Below the pieces are notes generated by a model, which saw only the letters and a program-made list of their open reading frames with translations, ran no database searches and was not told the origin of the DNA. Positions 35,501-46,869 of a stretch of DNA of 64,000 bases are shown in pieces. Both the position numbers and the translations under genes were made by a program. Source of the stretch: Zea mays (taxonomy: Eukaryota; Streptophyta; Magnoliopsida; Poales; Poaceae); assembly GCF_902167145.1 (NCBI RefSeq), contig NC_050097.1:230907034-230971033 (forward strand). The letters are read 5' to 3'. The number at the start of each line of letters is the position of its first letter. The first letter of the stretch is position 1.

Positions 35501-35848
35501 TTTGTTGGATTATATAACCTAGGTGTAGATTATAATTCTAAATAAACACCCCTTAGTATACTATGCACGATAACCGCAACTAATTAGTACGTGTAGACGA
35601 TGAGATAGATGATTATGAAAGAATTCTCATTGAATTGTTAACCGCAGGTAATAACGCATGACGTACTTCGTCATGTATACTTGCATTTCTAAATCAACAC
35701 TGATATCTCTGGTCTTTGATATTCAGGAGTGTTCTACTGTGGCGGTGCCCGGACCTTGCTAAAGACGCTGCGCGAACTCACGCAGGAATTCTCACGGTCA
35801 CGGACGACAGGGACAACCAAGTTCGAGTTCCATAAGGAGAACTTCTAG
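29597..35848 (+). CDS. RBOH: Respiratory burst oxidase homolog (plant NADPH oxidase)
   Basis: A plasma-membrane enzyme that passes electrons from NADPH through FAD and two hemes to oxygen, making superoxide. Exons: 29597-30242, 30410-30569, 30656-30704, 30800-32079, 32150-32240, 32323-32360, 32412-32438, 34826-35343, 35727-35848. They join in frame to 976 residues, normal for Rboh. Seen: a variable N-terminus with an Asp run, canonical EF-hand loop 271-282 ([12 protein letters not shown]), a weaker second one near 316-327, heme histidines 472/486 and 611/624, FAD motif HPFSITSAP (713-721), NADPH motif GQGIGVTP (791-798), and C-terminus VFYCGG to FHKENF. Odd: expanded PLKRLT repeat at 560-603, Val775 where GPYG is usual, and an intron 6 of only 51 bp containing a stop. 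TATA box at 29481; SINE just upstream. Family call is sure; whether the protein is made is less so. Confidence 0.85.
31622..31753 (+). repeat. In-frame PLKRLT coding repeat in Rboh
   Basis: Six units of 18-24 bp around the core CCGCTGAAGCGGCTGACG encode [36 protein letters not shown] and GPLKRLTG (residues 560-603). Other Rboh proteins, as I know them, have one such unit directly before GFNAFWY. The array adds about 35 residues and many Lys/Arg to the cytosolic loop before the helix with heme histidine 611. Confidence 0.9.
32361..32411 (+). other. 51-bp stop-containing segment in Rboh, possible mini-intron
   Basis: It starts GTAAAC (TAA in the preceding frame) and ends ggcag. It contains gaagctaacgtatg, which also occurs in the preceding intron at about 32301, so it looks like a partial duplication of intron DNA. 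Removing it restores the reading frame. Plant introns this short are rare. If it is retained, Rboh ends here, before the NADPH-binding domain. Confidence 0.55.
32780..34617 (+). mobile_element. Small deleted copia element in Rboh intron 7
   Basis: The 5' LTR (32780-about 32917) and 3' LTR (34491-34617) both start TGTTAG and share gtttagggttaggttag and cctaactctt. A TGGTATC primer-site remnant follows the 5' LTR. CTACT flanks both ends (32775-32779, 34618-34622). The interior keeps pieces of integrase ([10 protein letters not shown]), reverse transcriptase ([14 protein letters not shown]) and RNase H ([26 protein letters not shown]) with many stops. The whole is only 1.84 kb, so most of the polyprotein is deleted. 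Same strand as Rboh. Confidence 0.9.
35412..35554. mobile_element. MITE, copy 1, in Rboh intron 8
   Basis: An inverted-repeat element with gatgtttgtttgggattata at the left and tataattctaaataaacacc at the right; its interior pairs as a long hairpin (agattatataat words). It is clearly related to the better preserved copy at 55938-56064. Its ends are diverged, so the insertion is old. Confidence 0.7.
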
Positions 35849-36020
35849 CTTAATTATGCAGCCTCTCGGTTTTCGCATGTTGTAGCGTATATCTGGATAG
35901 ATGGATGGATGGGTGTAGAGGGGAGGGAGTATACCAACGTACGTATTGCTTGGTTGTGACAGGACCAGCAGGGTCAAAATCCCCAACACTTTTTTTTTCA
36001 TCCATTACTACTATGAAGAA

Positions 36021-37978
36021 TCAATAATATCCGAATGCCATTGTACAGATCCTGTCTCTCTCACTTAGGCTAATCAGATCAAAATAAAGCATCAGATTAT
36101 CCGATCTAGCAAAAGGTAACGAAAGTTAGGCCACTGCAGTGCAGGAAACACCGTGTTTGGCTCGGCTTTATTTTGCCGATCGATTAGGCTATCTCCAGCA
36201 ACTTACCTGTACACATATCTATATCCAAACTTCATTCTATGAATAATGTAATTATATAGTGCAAAACGGTATTTTTGGTGACCATATGGATGAACTGCTG
36301 GACACGGTCTTATAGCCGCCACAAGCCGCTTTCGGTCGCCAAACGCGTCGATTCTGGCCTAGTTTCTCAGGGAAGTGATTCTCTCGGCCGCAGGTTTGCA
36401 CGCGAGTGGAGAAGCGGACCGCTGGCCGCGTATGTGAGAATCACCTACAACGATTGCATGTTCCCCCGTGCCCTCGTGTTCCACATTCGTGTCCCACTAG
36501 TACAGAAACTTTAATAGAGACGAGCAAAATCGATTAGAGGAGGCAGGCATTGTAACCGCCTCCGTCGTTAGGCCTCTATTAATCATCAATTAATGGAGAC
36601 GGTTACCTCGTTAGGCCTCTATTAATCATCGATTAATGGAGACGGTTACCCTTGCCGCCACCATTATTGTCAATAATATCCGAATGCCATTGTACAGATC
36701 CTGTCTCTCTCACTTAGGCTAGGCAGTTTGACCAGCCGGCATGATACAAGTCCAGTTCGATGGCCTAATCAGATCAAAATAAAGCATCAGATTATCCGAT
36801 CTAGCAAAAGGTAACGAAAGTTAGGCCACTGGCTCGGCTTTATTTTGCCGATCGATTAGGCTATCTCCAACAACTTACCTATACACATATCTATATCCAA
36901 ACTTCATTCTATGAATACTGTAATTATACAGTGCAAAACAGTATTTTTGGTGACCATATGGATGAACTGCTAGACACGGTCTTATAGCCGCCACAAGCCG
37001 CTTTCGGTCGCCAAACGCGTCGATTCTGGCTTAGTTTCTCGGGGAAGCGATTCTCTCGGCCGTAGGTTTGCACGCGAGTGCAGAAGCGGACCGCTGGCCG
37101 CGTATGTGAGAATCACCTTCAATGATTGCATGTTCCCCCGTGCCCTCGTGTTCCACATTCGTGTCCCACTAGTACAGAAACTTTAATAGAGACGGGCAAA
37201 ATCGATTAGAGGATCCGGAGGCAGGCGTTGTAACCGCCTCCGTTGTTAGGCCTTTATTAATCATTAATTAACGAAGACAGTTACCTCATTAGGCCTCTAT
37301 TAATCACCAATTAACTGAGACGGTTACCCTTGCCGCCACCATTATTGTCAATAATATCCGAATGCCATTGTACAGATCCTGCCTCTCTCACTTAGGCTAG
37401 GCAGTTTGACCAGCCGGCATGATACAGGTCTAGTTCGATGGCCTAATCAGATCAAAATAAAGCATCAGATTATCCGATCTAGCAAAAGGTAACGAAAGTT
37501 AGGCCACTGGCTCGGCTTTATTTTGCCGATCGATTAGGCTATCTCCAGCAACTTACCTATACACATATCTATATCCAAACTTCATTCTATGAATAATGTA
37601 ATTATACAGTGCAAAACGGTATTTTTGGTGACCATATGGATGAACTGCTGGAAACGGTCTTATGGCCGCCACAAGCCGCTTTCGGTCGCCAAACGCGTCG
37701 GTTCTGGCCTAGCTTCTCGAGGAAGCGATTCTCTCGGCCGCAGGTTTGCACGCGAGTGGAGAAGAGGACCGCTGGTCGCGTAATGTGAGAATCACCTACA
37801 ACGATTGTATGTTCCCCCGTGCCCTCGTGTTCCACATTCGTGTCCCACTAGTACAGAAACTTTAATAGAGACGGGCAAAATCAATTAGAGGAGGCGGGCA
37901 TTGTAACCGCCTCCGTCGTTAGGCCTCTATTAATCATCGATTAACGGAGACGGTTATCCTTGCCACCACCATTATTGT
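36021..37978 (+). repeat. Tandem repeat of 650-680 bp, three copies, downstream of Rboh
   Basis: Copies start with tcaataatatccgaatgcc at 36021, 36670 and 37348. Each contains a aggctatctcca word, a gaccatatggatgaactgct segment, a GC-rich block with ttcggtcgccaaacgcgtcg, and then cactagtacagaaac followed by about 130 bp of CACTA-like subterminal repeats. Copies 2 and 3 share a 45-bp segment (aggcagtttgaccagccggc onward) missing from copy 1, while copy 1 has a 22-bp segment missing from them. Short ORFs over the GC-rich block are in all copies but lack motifs and are not called. Confidence 0.9.
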
Positions 37979-38160
37979 GTTAATAGAGGTGGGCAATGTA
38001 AATCAACCACCTCGGTTAATTAGTATCAACGGAGGCGATTGCCTTAACACGATCGCCTTCGTGAATACTTTAACAGGTTGCGCTATGTTGTCCGCCTCGA
38101 TTAACACTTTTGACAAAGACAATTATTTGTTAATTGCACGCCTCGATTAACTATTTTCGA
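37847..38160 (+). mobile_element. CACTA-like left end
   Basis: CACTAGTACAGAAAC at 37847 is followed by many gaggcggtta / taaccgcctc words to about 38160. This is the longest of three such ends (others within the tandem copies at about 36497 and 37166). No right terminus was found in the window, so the element is truncated or disrupted. Confidence 0.5.
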
Positions 38161-38399
38161 TTAAAAAATTAATAAACTTGGGTTGGAGTTTAAATTTGAA
38201 TTCAATTTGGTCTATACTTGTGCAAATCAAACACCAATGAAATGCAATAAATAGAAATACGAAGCACAAATAGATATATACATATTATATCATCACATCC
38301 GATGTTCAAGCTAATCAAGTTAAAGCGATATATTTACAACACATTGATCATTGAGCACCTACGTAGGCAATTGTAATCTTGAAGGCGTAGCATGGTGCT

Positions 38400-38895
38400 C
38401 TAGTTTCTGAGCTTCTCATACTCTTCTAGCATCCCTTCATGCACACAGTTGTCCATGATAAACTTACAAATATCCCTAACTATTCCAATGATGGTCTCAT
38501 GGGTTATCTTTTCTTTTTCCCAACAATTTAGTGACTTCTTCAAATGTTTGTAGCTGGCCCTGAATTTATCGCAGGCTCTAAGATATTTGCAGACATAGAA
38601 TCTGCATAGTACTGACCCATGAAGTTGTTTGGAGCACTGTCCAATATACGTCATACACGGTATCATATCACTAGATGCAACGTGTTGAGTATACACATCA
38701 TATATAGTGCTTTGGAATGTACCGGGAAGTGGCGCCTGACTTTAAGTATTTTGGAGAACTTCTTATTGGATCTTCGATCGATGCATTGTGGATCCTCCAC
38801 ATACTTGCGACAAGCGCTATACATAACAAAACCACCAGTATCATTAATGACAATTTGAATACTTGTGTATAGAGTAAATGAACAACAAGTACAAT
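38400..38895 (-). pseudogene. Unrecognised antisense coding remnant
   Basis: On the minus strand a 98-codon frame (38696-38400) is preceded by open segments in another frame (about 38860-38700, with DPQCIDRRSNKKFSKILK and RRHFPVHSKALYM). Together they look like a degraded protein gene with frame changes. Its position after the CACTA-like end suggests a CACTA passenger or TNPA-like remnant. I do not recognise the family. Confidence 0.3.
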
Positions 38896-39035
38896 CACTT
38901 AGACAGTGTCCAACAGTTAACCCATATGGTCACCAAAAATATTGTTCTGCACTGCAGACTGCCCTATTCATAGACTAGAGTTTGAATATGGGTATATGGA
39001 TGGCTAAGGTGCTAGAGATAGCCTTACAATCTCTA
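38895..39035 (-). repeat. Inverted copy of part of the tandem-repeat unit
   Basis: Its reverse complement matches about 36187-36320 of the tandem unit: aaggctatctct, ccatatacccat, ctatgaatagg, atatttttggtgaccatatg, at roughly 70-75 percent by eye. This inverted pair could be the two ends of an older terminal-inverted-repeat element spanning the region. Confidence 0.6.
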
Positions 39036-39324
39036 TACGTTTTCAAATTCTTGATACCCTTCTTTTGGTGTATCCAAAGAGTCTAGTACAAAGAGCCTAC
39101 CATCCCGAGGATAGATTAGAAATGCAATCCAGTGGCTCATGATGCCCATGCTACACAATACATATTTCAAATCTTAGTGGTTTCCAAGCATCAACTTGAA
39201 CTCTCGCAATATCCATTTTACTCACCCAAACTAGTGGGTAGCCATGACACAACCACTTTTCGCGACAATCTTCATGACTCTATACACGTGCATCCCAGTG
39301 TTATAACAGTCATTTAGCGAGTTA

Positions 39325-39666
39325 GTCATTTTACAAAAAACAAGTATTACATTTAAGGAAGTGAACAAATTAAGTCATTCTATGAATACTCGATCATTTT
39401 ATCTTTTAGTCTCAGTCATTCACGAGAATAACTGAGATAGGAGTAATTTAGTGAGTCAGTCATTCTACAAAGAAAAACTGGCATTACATGAAAGGAAATG
39501 AACAAACTCAGTCATTCTCTATAAATACTCAGTCATTTCATCTTTTAAATCCGCCATCCATGAGAATTACTGAGAGAGAAATCATTTTAGTGAGTTATCA
39601 TTCTATAAAAAATAAGCATTACAGTAAAGAAGTGAACAAACTTAGTCATTTTTTTATAAATACTCG
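39325..39666 (+). repeat. Tandem repeat of about 136 bp, interrupted by CACTA-2
   Basis: Units start at about 39325, 39459 and 39597, each with agtcattctac, aagtgaacaaa and aaatactc. The third unit stops at 39666 where CACTA-2 begins and resumes at 60847 with tcattcgattatttagtctc, which matches the interior of unit 1. The broken unit shows the 21-kb interval is an insertion. Confidence 0.75.
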
Positions 39667-39900
39667 CACTACACGATGGTTCACTTACAACGACGCTAAA
39701 AACCTTTAGTGGATGATCGCTGTAAGTGTTGTCCCTACAGTCAGCGTCCGATATCTTTTTAGCGACCGACCGTTGGTTGCTACTATTGTATTTTTAGCGA
39801 CCAACTGTGTGTTTCTATATTATTCATTTAGTGACCAACTATGGATCATTATATTATACATTTAGCAACCATCAGAAGGTTACGTGCCCCTACTCTGTGT
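39667..39900. repeat. CACTA-2 left subterminal repeats
   Basis: Variants of agcgaccaact and its complement occur at about 39757, 39793, 39831 and 39867, within 230 bp of the terminus. Confidence 0.65.
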
Positions 39901-40440
39901 CAAGGACACTTGTTCAGTCATTTTCACAGCAAGTTTAGCAGCTACTCCCATGCTGTTTGTGGGCAGACAGACAGGAGCAGCGTACAGCAAGTACAATATA
40001 TTCAAGCTATAATGGCAGAACTGCTACCGCATCATAATTGATATAGACTGCCTTGTCTTACCAGAGTGTAGGCAGCATGTAGAAAGCTTCTTACCAGATG
40101 TTTCAATTTCTGTGAAATATTGAAAAATAATCACGATTAGCCATCGTAAGCATATTACTCAGCATCTGAACTGTAGATCGGGGATTGATTCGAACGAAAT
40201 TGTGAAGACCTCTTGCTGATAAAATCTATGCTACTTCAATCACTTGTAGAAAAGAAGGGGAGGAAGAGCGAACTAGCCATCCAAGCCTAGGCACCAGCTA
40301 GCCACGAAGCCTCGGCACTACAAACAATTCTAGCCTAGACTCGTATCATCACCATATAGAGTAAATGATGTTCATCTCATACACTCATTAATTTGGCCAA
40401 AGCACACAGCCTGCACTTAAACTCAGTTGTGACAAATCAA
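39901..40440. other. CACTA-2 internal spacer
   Basis: No coding feature. AT-rich DNA between the subterminal repeats and Helitron 1. Confidence 0.4.
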
Positions 40441-40449
40441 TCTCTACTA

Positions 40450-41420
40450 CTCTATATGTCCTTATTGTAGGCGTGCACACCCCATGTTCTGCCTGTCGAA
40501 GCCCGTCTGCCCGTCCGCCCCGCTCGTGCGCGCCCCGTGATGCCCGTCCCGCCTCCCCACTGTGGCAGCCGCCTTCGCGTCCGCCGATCCCTCCGCGCAC
40601 AGATGCGCCCCAAATCGCGCCTCCCCCACCGCGCTCCGTGAAATCCGCCCTCCTCAACCTCCCCACCACCCAGATCTCCCTCGCCCCCTCGCACCTCATC
40701 CTGCGCACGATGCTCGCCGATGTGCCGCCTTCAAACATCGTCGTCGTCGCCTCCTCCCCCTTTCCTAGGAGGGCATCCTCGCCGATGTGCCGCCTTCCAA
40801 CATCGACACCACCGCGTCCCCGCACCACCCTCCCCCGCGTGCGTCCCTGGCCCCCTAAGCTCGCGCAGGCCGGAGGACCGCGCTCGCCCACCTGAAGATT
40901 GATCCCTCCCCCAAGGAGCTGGCAGCGGCGCGGCTGCGTCAGGAGATTTGGGTCCAACTTCACATCTTCTTCCTCTTCAGTTCTCGACAGCTTTGGAATT
41001 GCTCAGCTCAGCTTTTCGACGCCGACTCTATAGCTGCTGCTCACCACTGCCCTCGGTGTCTGTAGTCTGTCCATGGAATGCTTTTCATACTGCTTGCTAC
41101 TCGCAGTGTCGTGCTGTACATGCCTGCCTTCGAGGCAACAACCACCGTGCAGACATTGTCCGGGTCCGGCTGGTATCCTTTGCTGCTGCTGATAAGAAGA
41201 ACTGCAGCTTTTATCACCCCGGCCGAAAAGTCGTCTCTTGACTCGTTCGCGCTAGCTTCAAAGATAGAGCTAAGCAGGCGAGGCCTGGACCGTCCATGAT
41301 GGCGACAGGAGCTCGACTCCGAGCGGGCCTCCCCGGAGATGGTAGCCAGATCTGGCCATTGAGCCCCCCTAACCGAGCGGATCCAAGGTACTACATGGCC
41401 TTGCCCTCACCCTTTTGCTT
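40450..41420 (+). other. GC-rich exon-like cargo of Helitron 1
   Basis: CG-rich sequence with plus-strand open stretches (for example LPTTQISLAPSHL and the tandem-like gccgatgtgccgccttc pieces at 40709 and 40782). It resembles a first exon plus leader of a grass gene. Frames are broken and no family was recognised. Confidence 0.35.
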
Positions 41421-41423
41421 GCC

Positions 41424-41701
41424 GAGAAGCATCAGAATCTGGAGACTGACAGTGACAGGTCGGCTGCGGTGGTTGCAGATGCTCCTCCGCAGCAGGAAAT
41501 GGTAGCAGTAAACGGAACGGGCCAACCGCAGGTAACCACAACCACAACATCACATCTTTCGTTTCACGTAGAAGCATGTACTCTATCTACCTGACAGTTC
41601 TTCTATTTACTGAATCAGCTGGTGGTGGACGAACACAAAACGATTCTTGAAGAGGTCCCCAGAGAAGAAAATGGCACCCTTTCTGCCGCCAATTATGCTG
41701 G
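41424..41701 (+). pseudogene. Captured exons of an unrecognised gene
   Basis: Two exon-like blocks with good splice borders: one ending at 41531 (LETDSDRSAAVVADAPPQQE to GTGQPQ, donor gtaacc) and one from about 41620 to 41701 (LVVDEHKTILEEVPREENG, donor gtaatg). The second joins in phase with the MTP exon at 42257. They may be the N-terminal part of the same gene or a separate capture. Confidence 0.4.
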
Positions 41702-42072
41702 TAATGGCAGCTGGTGGTGCTCTGTCTAATGCCTTGCCTGTTGTCTGTTCTGATGCCTGTTGTCTGTTCTAATGCCTGTTCTCTGCGAACTGTCTTTGTC
41801 TGTTTCGATGGAGGCTACCGGCCCCAAATTATGGTACAGCGCAGACGGAGGCTAACCTTCCATTGGCAGCGCGCAGATCATCTGGGGCGGACCTATAAGA
41901 TGTCAAGTGTGTACGCCCCAACAACCCACAGATGCGGCTCGACGCTCTCCATCTGCATGTCTCTTTAATTATCTATATATATATGGATAGACGACAACCT
42001 TCTATCTATGAATTATATGTCATGTCTCTTTAATTATCTCTATATCAATGTCTACCTATGTGATATAAGATA

Positions 42073-42100
42073 CCGTAGCAACGCACGTGCACCTAATTAG
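42073..42100 (+). other. Internal degenerate Helitron 3' terminus
   Basis: ccgtagcaacgcacgtgcac followed by ctaattag matches the Helitron 3' consensus except that it ends TTAG instead of CTAG. It lies 1.66 kb from the 5' end of Helitron 1 and immediately upstream of the MTP exons. Confidence 0.5.
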
Positions 42101-42256
42101 TGAATTTGGAAGTGTGACTTTATAAAAACAAATGAGTTATATGTTCAAGATAATGTTAGTAGTCATACTATTTAAAGTCCTTTTACTTTCTTATTTGGAT
42201 GAGTCTTTTTTCACATATCTTCCTTCTTAATGTACCATTCATGGTTCTATTGATAG

Positions 42257-42760
42257 CTCAAGGTCATGAGAATGTTGCCGCTGAGTACTACAAACAGCAG
42301 GTGGAGATGTTAGAGGGTTTTAGTGAGATGGACGCATTTACAGATCGTGCTTTCCTACCTGTAATGTCCAAGGTATGCTATATATGGACTTTCTGTTTGA
42401 ACATTAGGGAAGGTAACTTATGTGGATGTTAATAATCAAATTTTCTTCACTATATTTTTTCTTCTTTTTAATAGTGACGACACCAATAGATATCTGGCCA
42501 CTTTATTGACCTGCAGGAAGAACACGAAAAAGTTGTCAGGAGTGAATCATTAGCCATATGGCTGTCTAATATTGCAAATATGGTTCTCTTTGCTGCAAAA
42601 GTGTATGCTTCAGTAAGGAGTGGTTCACTTGCTATTATCGCATCAACTTTGGATTCTCTTCTAGACTTGTTGTCATGATATATCTTGTGGTTTACTGCCT
42701 TTTCAATGCAAACGCCAAATCCCTATAGAAACTCAATTGGAAAAGCGTATGCAGCCGCTG
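42257..42760 (+). pseudogene. Metal tolerance protein (MTP, cation diffusion facilitator) fragment
   Basis: Exon 42257-42372 (AEYYKQQVEMLEGF, then SEMDAFTDRAFLP) and exon 42517-42760 ([38 protein letters not shown]) match the N-terminal region and first membrane helices of plant Mn-type MTP transporters, including the DSLLD metal-site motif. Breaks: TGA at 42676 directly after LLDLLS, and a small deletion after SIGK near 42742 that changes the frame. Only the first third of the protein is present. It sits on the element's own strand inside Helitron 1. Confidence 0.85.
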
Positions 42761-43436
42761 GTGAGTTCTTTTTTGCCATAACCTGTACTTCCAAAAATGA
42801 TGGTTGATGTTGATATCTAGATCTGTTGTCCAGAATGTTCTGTACTCTTTTCTGCGAAAATGATTTACTTATCTTTTACGTAATCTGAATTATTGTCTCT
42901 GCATTTTGAATAGAATGAGCATTGCTTTCCATGTTTCTTTCTGAGGCAAACAATAAAGATCTGAATTGATAGGAAATCAATAAACTTACTCAACACTGTG
43001 TGCTCACTACTCAGTAATTCCTACTTACTGGAATATAAATTACCTGTCTATAAATACTAATTGTTGAGTTCACGATTGAAGTCATAGAACCATGGACCCT
43101 TTTTATCCAGTCACCTCTGTTTGAATTTTCTTTAAGTTAATGATGAACTTGTTATGACTTCCAATCTGACATTTGCTTTTGAGATGCGTTGTCACTTGTT
43201 GGGGCAACTTCCATGTGTCAAACTTTTTTTTGTCATGCCTTTTTTCATATTCTTTTTTCTTTCAACTTTACTGGGATTTTCTGATAGATCACCTCTTAGT
43301 TATATTGTTGATTTGTGATCCTTCCAAAACCATACTATCAACTAAAAATGATCAGTTCATCCAGCAATGTTTTGTTTGTCTATTTCTTGTCATGGTGCAC
43401 TTTATTAGAATTGTTGCCCACTTTTACTTTTTACAG

Positions 43437-43710
43437 GACGATGAACCTGTTGTAGTAGTTGCCAAAATGTGGGAGAACAACAAGTTTGTTGACTATGATT
43501 CATCTAAGGAGAAGGAGAATGATGGTGACTCACAGGTTGATTTGGAATCAAACAAGGGGGATGCAGGTCTTGAGTCTTGACAGCAACGGGTTGCACTCAA
43601 CTAAGGAGAACAGTGGCAGGGCATCACCAACTAAACAGCACCAGCAGTATAAGAAGAAGCCTCTGCTGAAGAGATTCGGTGGTCTGCTAAAAAAGAAAAG
43701 CGAAAATTAG
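43437..43710 (+). pseudogene. Captured last exon of an unrecognised gene
   Basis: After a tacag acceptor the frame reads DDEPVVVVAKMWENNKFVDY, then a Glu/Asp/Ser-rich stretch. A one-step frame change near 43568 leads to NGLHSTKENSGRASPTKQ and a basic C-terminus KKPLLKRFGGLLKKKSEN with a stop at 43708. It looks like the true end of a cellular protein. The family was not recognised. Together with 41424-41701 it may bracket one source gene. Confidence 0.4.
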
Positions 43711-46700
43711 CATAAAACTGTCTGATGATATTCTTTGTTCTATCATTTGACATATTTTTTGTAAACCCTCTCAGAGATGCTGAAAGCCAACTTACTATTG
43801 AGAGTACTATGAAACCTCCCGCGCAGTGTGAAATAAATGACAAATGAAGTGCGTGTTGGTGCTGGTGCTGGAGACACCAACATAACCGGTGGTATTATCC
43901 AATTGTATTGGAGTTCTATTCTTGAAAGGTGCTTGGATACAAACGATCAAAGCTTGAAGGAGGCTTGAGTCAATTGAATCATCTGTAAGTAATTTAGAAG
44001 AAATATTGTTTTTGTTGGTGAAGCGAGTTTGTTCTTTCCTTTGGGCTCTATTTATTTATGAATTGATAACCCAACAGGATTGTAGTTTGTAGCCATTTAG
44101 ATTTGAATCCGAGCTATGACTGAGACGAATGCAACATATGCATTTTGTAGCCATGTATATCTGAATCAGAGCTCTGTGATTGAGATGAATATGGTTTTAT
44201 GTGCCGTCGCAACACACTGACATTTCAGTCCCAATCCTTGCGCACATGTATGATCATCTTATATCCTTACACATCCCAACTTCTTGGTTGTTAGGGTTTG
44301 CTACTTATTTGTTTGCGTATACCAATATGCACTTACTAACCTATTTACTAACTGAGTCTTGCTTGAAGTCTCATTGTGCTGGCTGCATAGATCTCCAGTC
44401 CTCTTAGGACTGCAACACTGACGATAAGCAAGTTTAGTGAATTTACATAGCCGCCTTGCATGAATGAACGGTAGGAATGTGACCGATTTATTTAAATGTG
44501 GTTTTAATATGCTGAAAGTAACTTACAGACTGTCCATTAGCTATCTCACATCATATTTGAATATTGGCCCCACTCCAGTTTCCCTTATTAAGTGCTCTAT
44601 TTTTGACATTATTACAAGCTAGATTCCAGCATTAGGAGTATCAGATAGCTGTCCTAACATTCTCAAGAAACTTTAAATTACAAACTACATGTTGGATATT
44701 ATTCTTGCCATTTATTTGTGACTTACCTGCAACTCCTCTTTCAAGCAGTTGCAGCATTGTTGTCACGGGCATATCAATTTTTAGCTACACTTATAAATGA
44801 CGTGCTATTGTTGGTAAATTACATACAAAATCACTAGAAATGGCTTCAATATTTATGCCTTCTTGTGAAATTTATTCAGTGGTTATGGATTACCATGTAC
44901 AGACATTTTTGATAATGTGCAATGTTTTTAAGAACATTGCTAATACTTCATTCTGTGTTTCTGTCCCATTTCAGTCCTGTCTTCTTTGGATACGGAAAAC
45001 TGGCTAAATTTGATGGTAGAAATGTACCAATTTCACCAGGAAGTTGGGCAAAGATTTGCAATTTTAGTGGAATTTTTTGGTACTCATCATACTTGATTAT
45101 TTTGTATCTTCGTTTTATGTTCTATAATCTGCAATTAATCTTAAGAACGTGTGTTTAGATTTGATTTGAAAGGTAAATATTATTTATTAGTTATCCCAAA
45201 TAAATATAAACAATATGATTTATGTCTCACTAACTAAAGTGCAGACGCTCGATTTGATTTCAGGAACAGAAAGTCCAAAAGATCCATTTTCAGGAAGGAG
45301 GACACCATAATTGATCAGCCACGCAAGGCAAAAGAACAAAAATAGTGAGTAGTACAGATCACCACATGTGTTGCTGGCTGCAAAATTTGGAACACAGATA
45401 GCTACTTTGCTAGGTTCATTTAATGTTAGTATGCTGAAATTGAACTTAAATTTGAAGAGTCGCAACACAAGCTTAGCCAAAACATATACCAATGAAGTGC
45501 AAACGACATGGGAAAGAAGAAAGAACTTGGTAAGTGCTTAGAAATATGTGGTATTAGCTAATACTTAAAGCTGAAAATGTCAGTAGTGGCAGGTACATGG
45601 TGAGCTGAAGCTCTGCTCGTTAGGATCATTGGACGTGGTGCAACAAGGGGTTGATACCAGGGAAAGTTGCTGGTCCGATTTCTAGCTTTAAGGCTGTTTG
45701 TATGTGTATTTATATTGAAAAAGTGACAAAAACGTGATATCCAAGATGAATGGAGACTACTGAGAAAATGTTTGCTTCAATTAGCTTCTGGTTACAGCTC
45801 ATTTCCTCCGTCTTAAATTAGTATTTACTTTAGCTTTTAATTTGGGTCGGTGGAGGTATTATATTGAGGCCAAAAACATTAAAAATGATCCTTTTTACTA
45901 CTAATAAACAAGGATTTGGATTGCTGGATCGGATGGTGTAATAATGGCTAAGATGTTGCTATACCGGAATACAAATACAATATCCATTTGGTACTTCAAT
46001 TTCCCGAGCTTCACGCTGCATATTTTTTAGTCTTTATAAATACGTCGTGACTTTCAATGACATGTTACTACTGAAGTTTAGACTTAATTGAATATGCACA
46101 AATCGACAACAATTCCAATGACAAATAGAATAAATAATTTTATGATAAAGTTTTGTCCTTTTGATATATATCTGATCGCTATGTGGATCGTGGTGCACAT
46201 CTTCTATTAGAGAAGAATATATTGCTAACCCCACTCTTAGCAGCTGCTAGGTTTATTTCCCCTCTTTAGATCTACTTTCCTTGTACGTGAATTCCTTTTA
46301 TCTTTCCAATATTTGTTTCCACGATCGTCAGACCTATTTCTTCTCTTGCACGCCATTAATGGCAGCATCGATCTCTTTTTCCGACGCCCTCGCCTCTCTC
46401 TGCTGTATAAAATGCAAGATCACGATCTTCTTCCCCCACCACAATCGAGCCATATCCCTTGCTCGCTTCTCCTTTTTGCAACGCCTGTTACTTGCTGCCA
46501 GCTCGATGTACGCCCTCCGTTCGCAACGCGCCGAAAGTCTCGCCGAGCTCGCTGTTCGTGTGCACCCTTTGTTCGTGACGCTGGAAAGCTGTTGCCATCG
46601 TCCAAGTTCGTCGTCATCACTAACTGTTGCGTGGTCGAGCCATGTGCGCCTGATGTCTGAAGTTGTGCCGAGTGCCGCTTCTCCTTCGTACGTTGCTCCG

Positions 46701-46869
46701 CATCAAGTTCGCTCGCGTCGTGATCTTCTCCCTGTCGTGCTTGTCGTCACGACGCCGTGGTCGAAGCCCGATGTGCTCCTCTGCCCTGCTAATGTTCCAA
46801 GGTACAAATTTTACATATCATACTGATGTTTGTCGTTCCGTTTCTATGTTTCATATATTTTTTTTACTA
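43711..46869 (+). other. Remaining Helitron 1 interior
   Basis: Mostly AT-rich. A short open block at about 44974-45060 (PVFFGYGKLAKFDGRN) and a C-rich block at 46330-46800 with overlapping frames are possible exon remnants, but no family or splice structure could be supported. Confidence 0.3.

Noticed and set aside
36275..37783. Repeated short ORF (WMNCWTRSYSRHKPLSVAKR) in the tandem copies
   Set aside because: Open only because the tandem unit is repeated; no start context, motif or consistent length between copies.
39325..39666. CRISPR-like array
   Set aside because: Units of about 136 bp with no short conserved repeat plus unique spacer; eukaryotic tandem repeat cut by a transposon.
40388..40963. 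191-codon minus-strand ORF in Helitron 1
   Set aside because: Gly/Arg-rich low-complexity frame opposite exon-like GC-rich DNA; no family signal.
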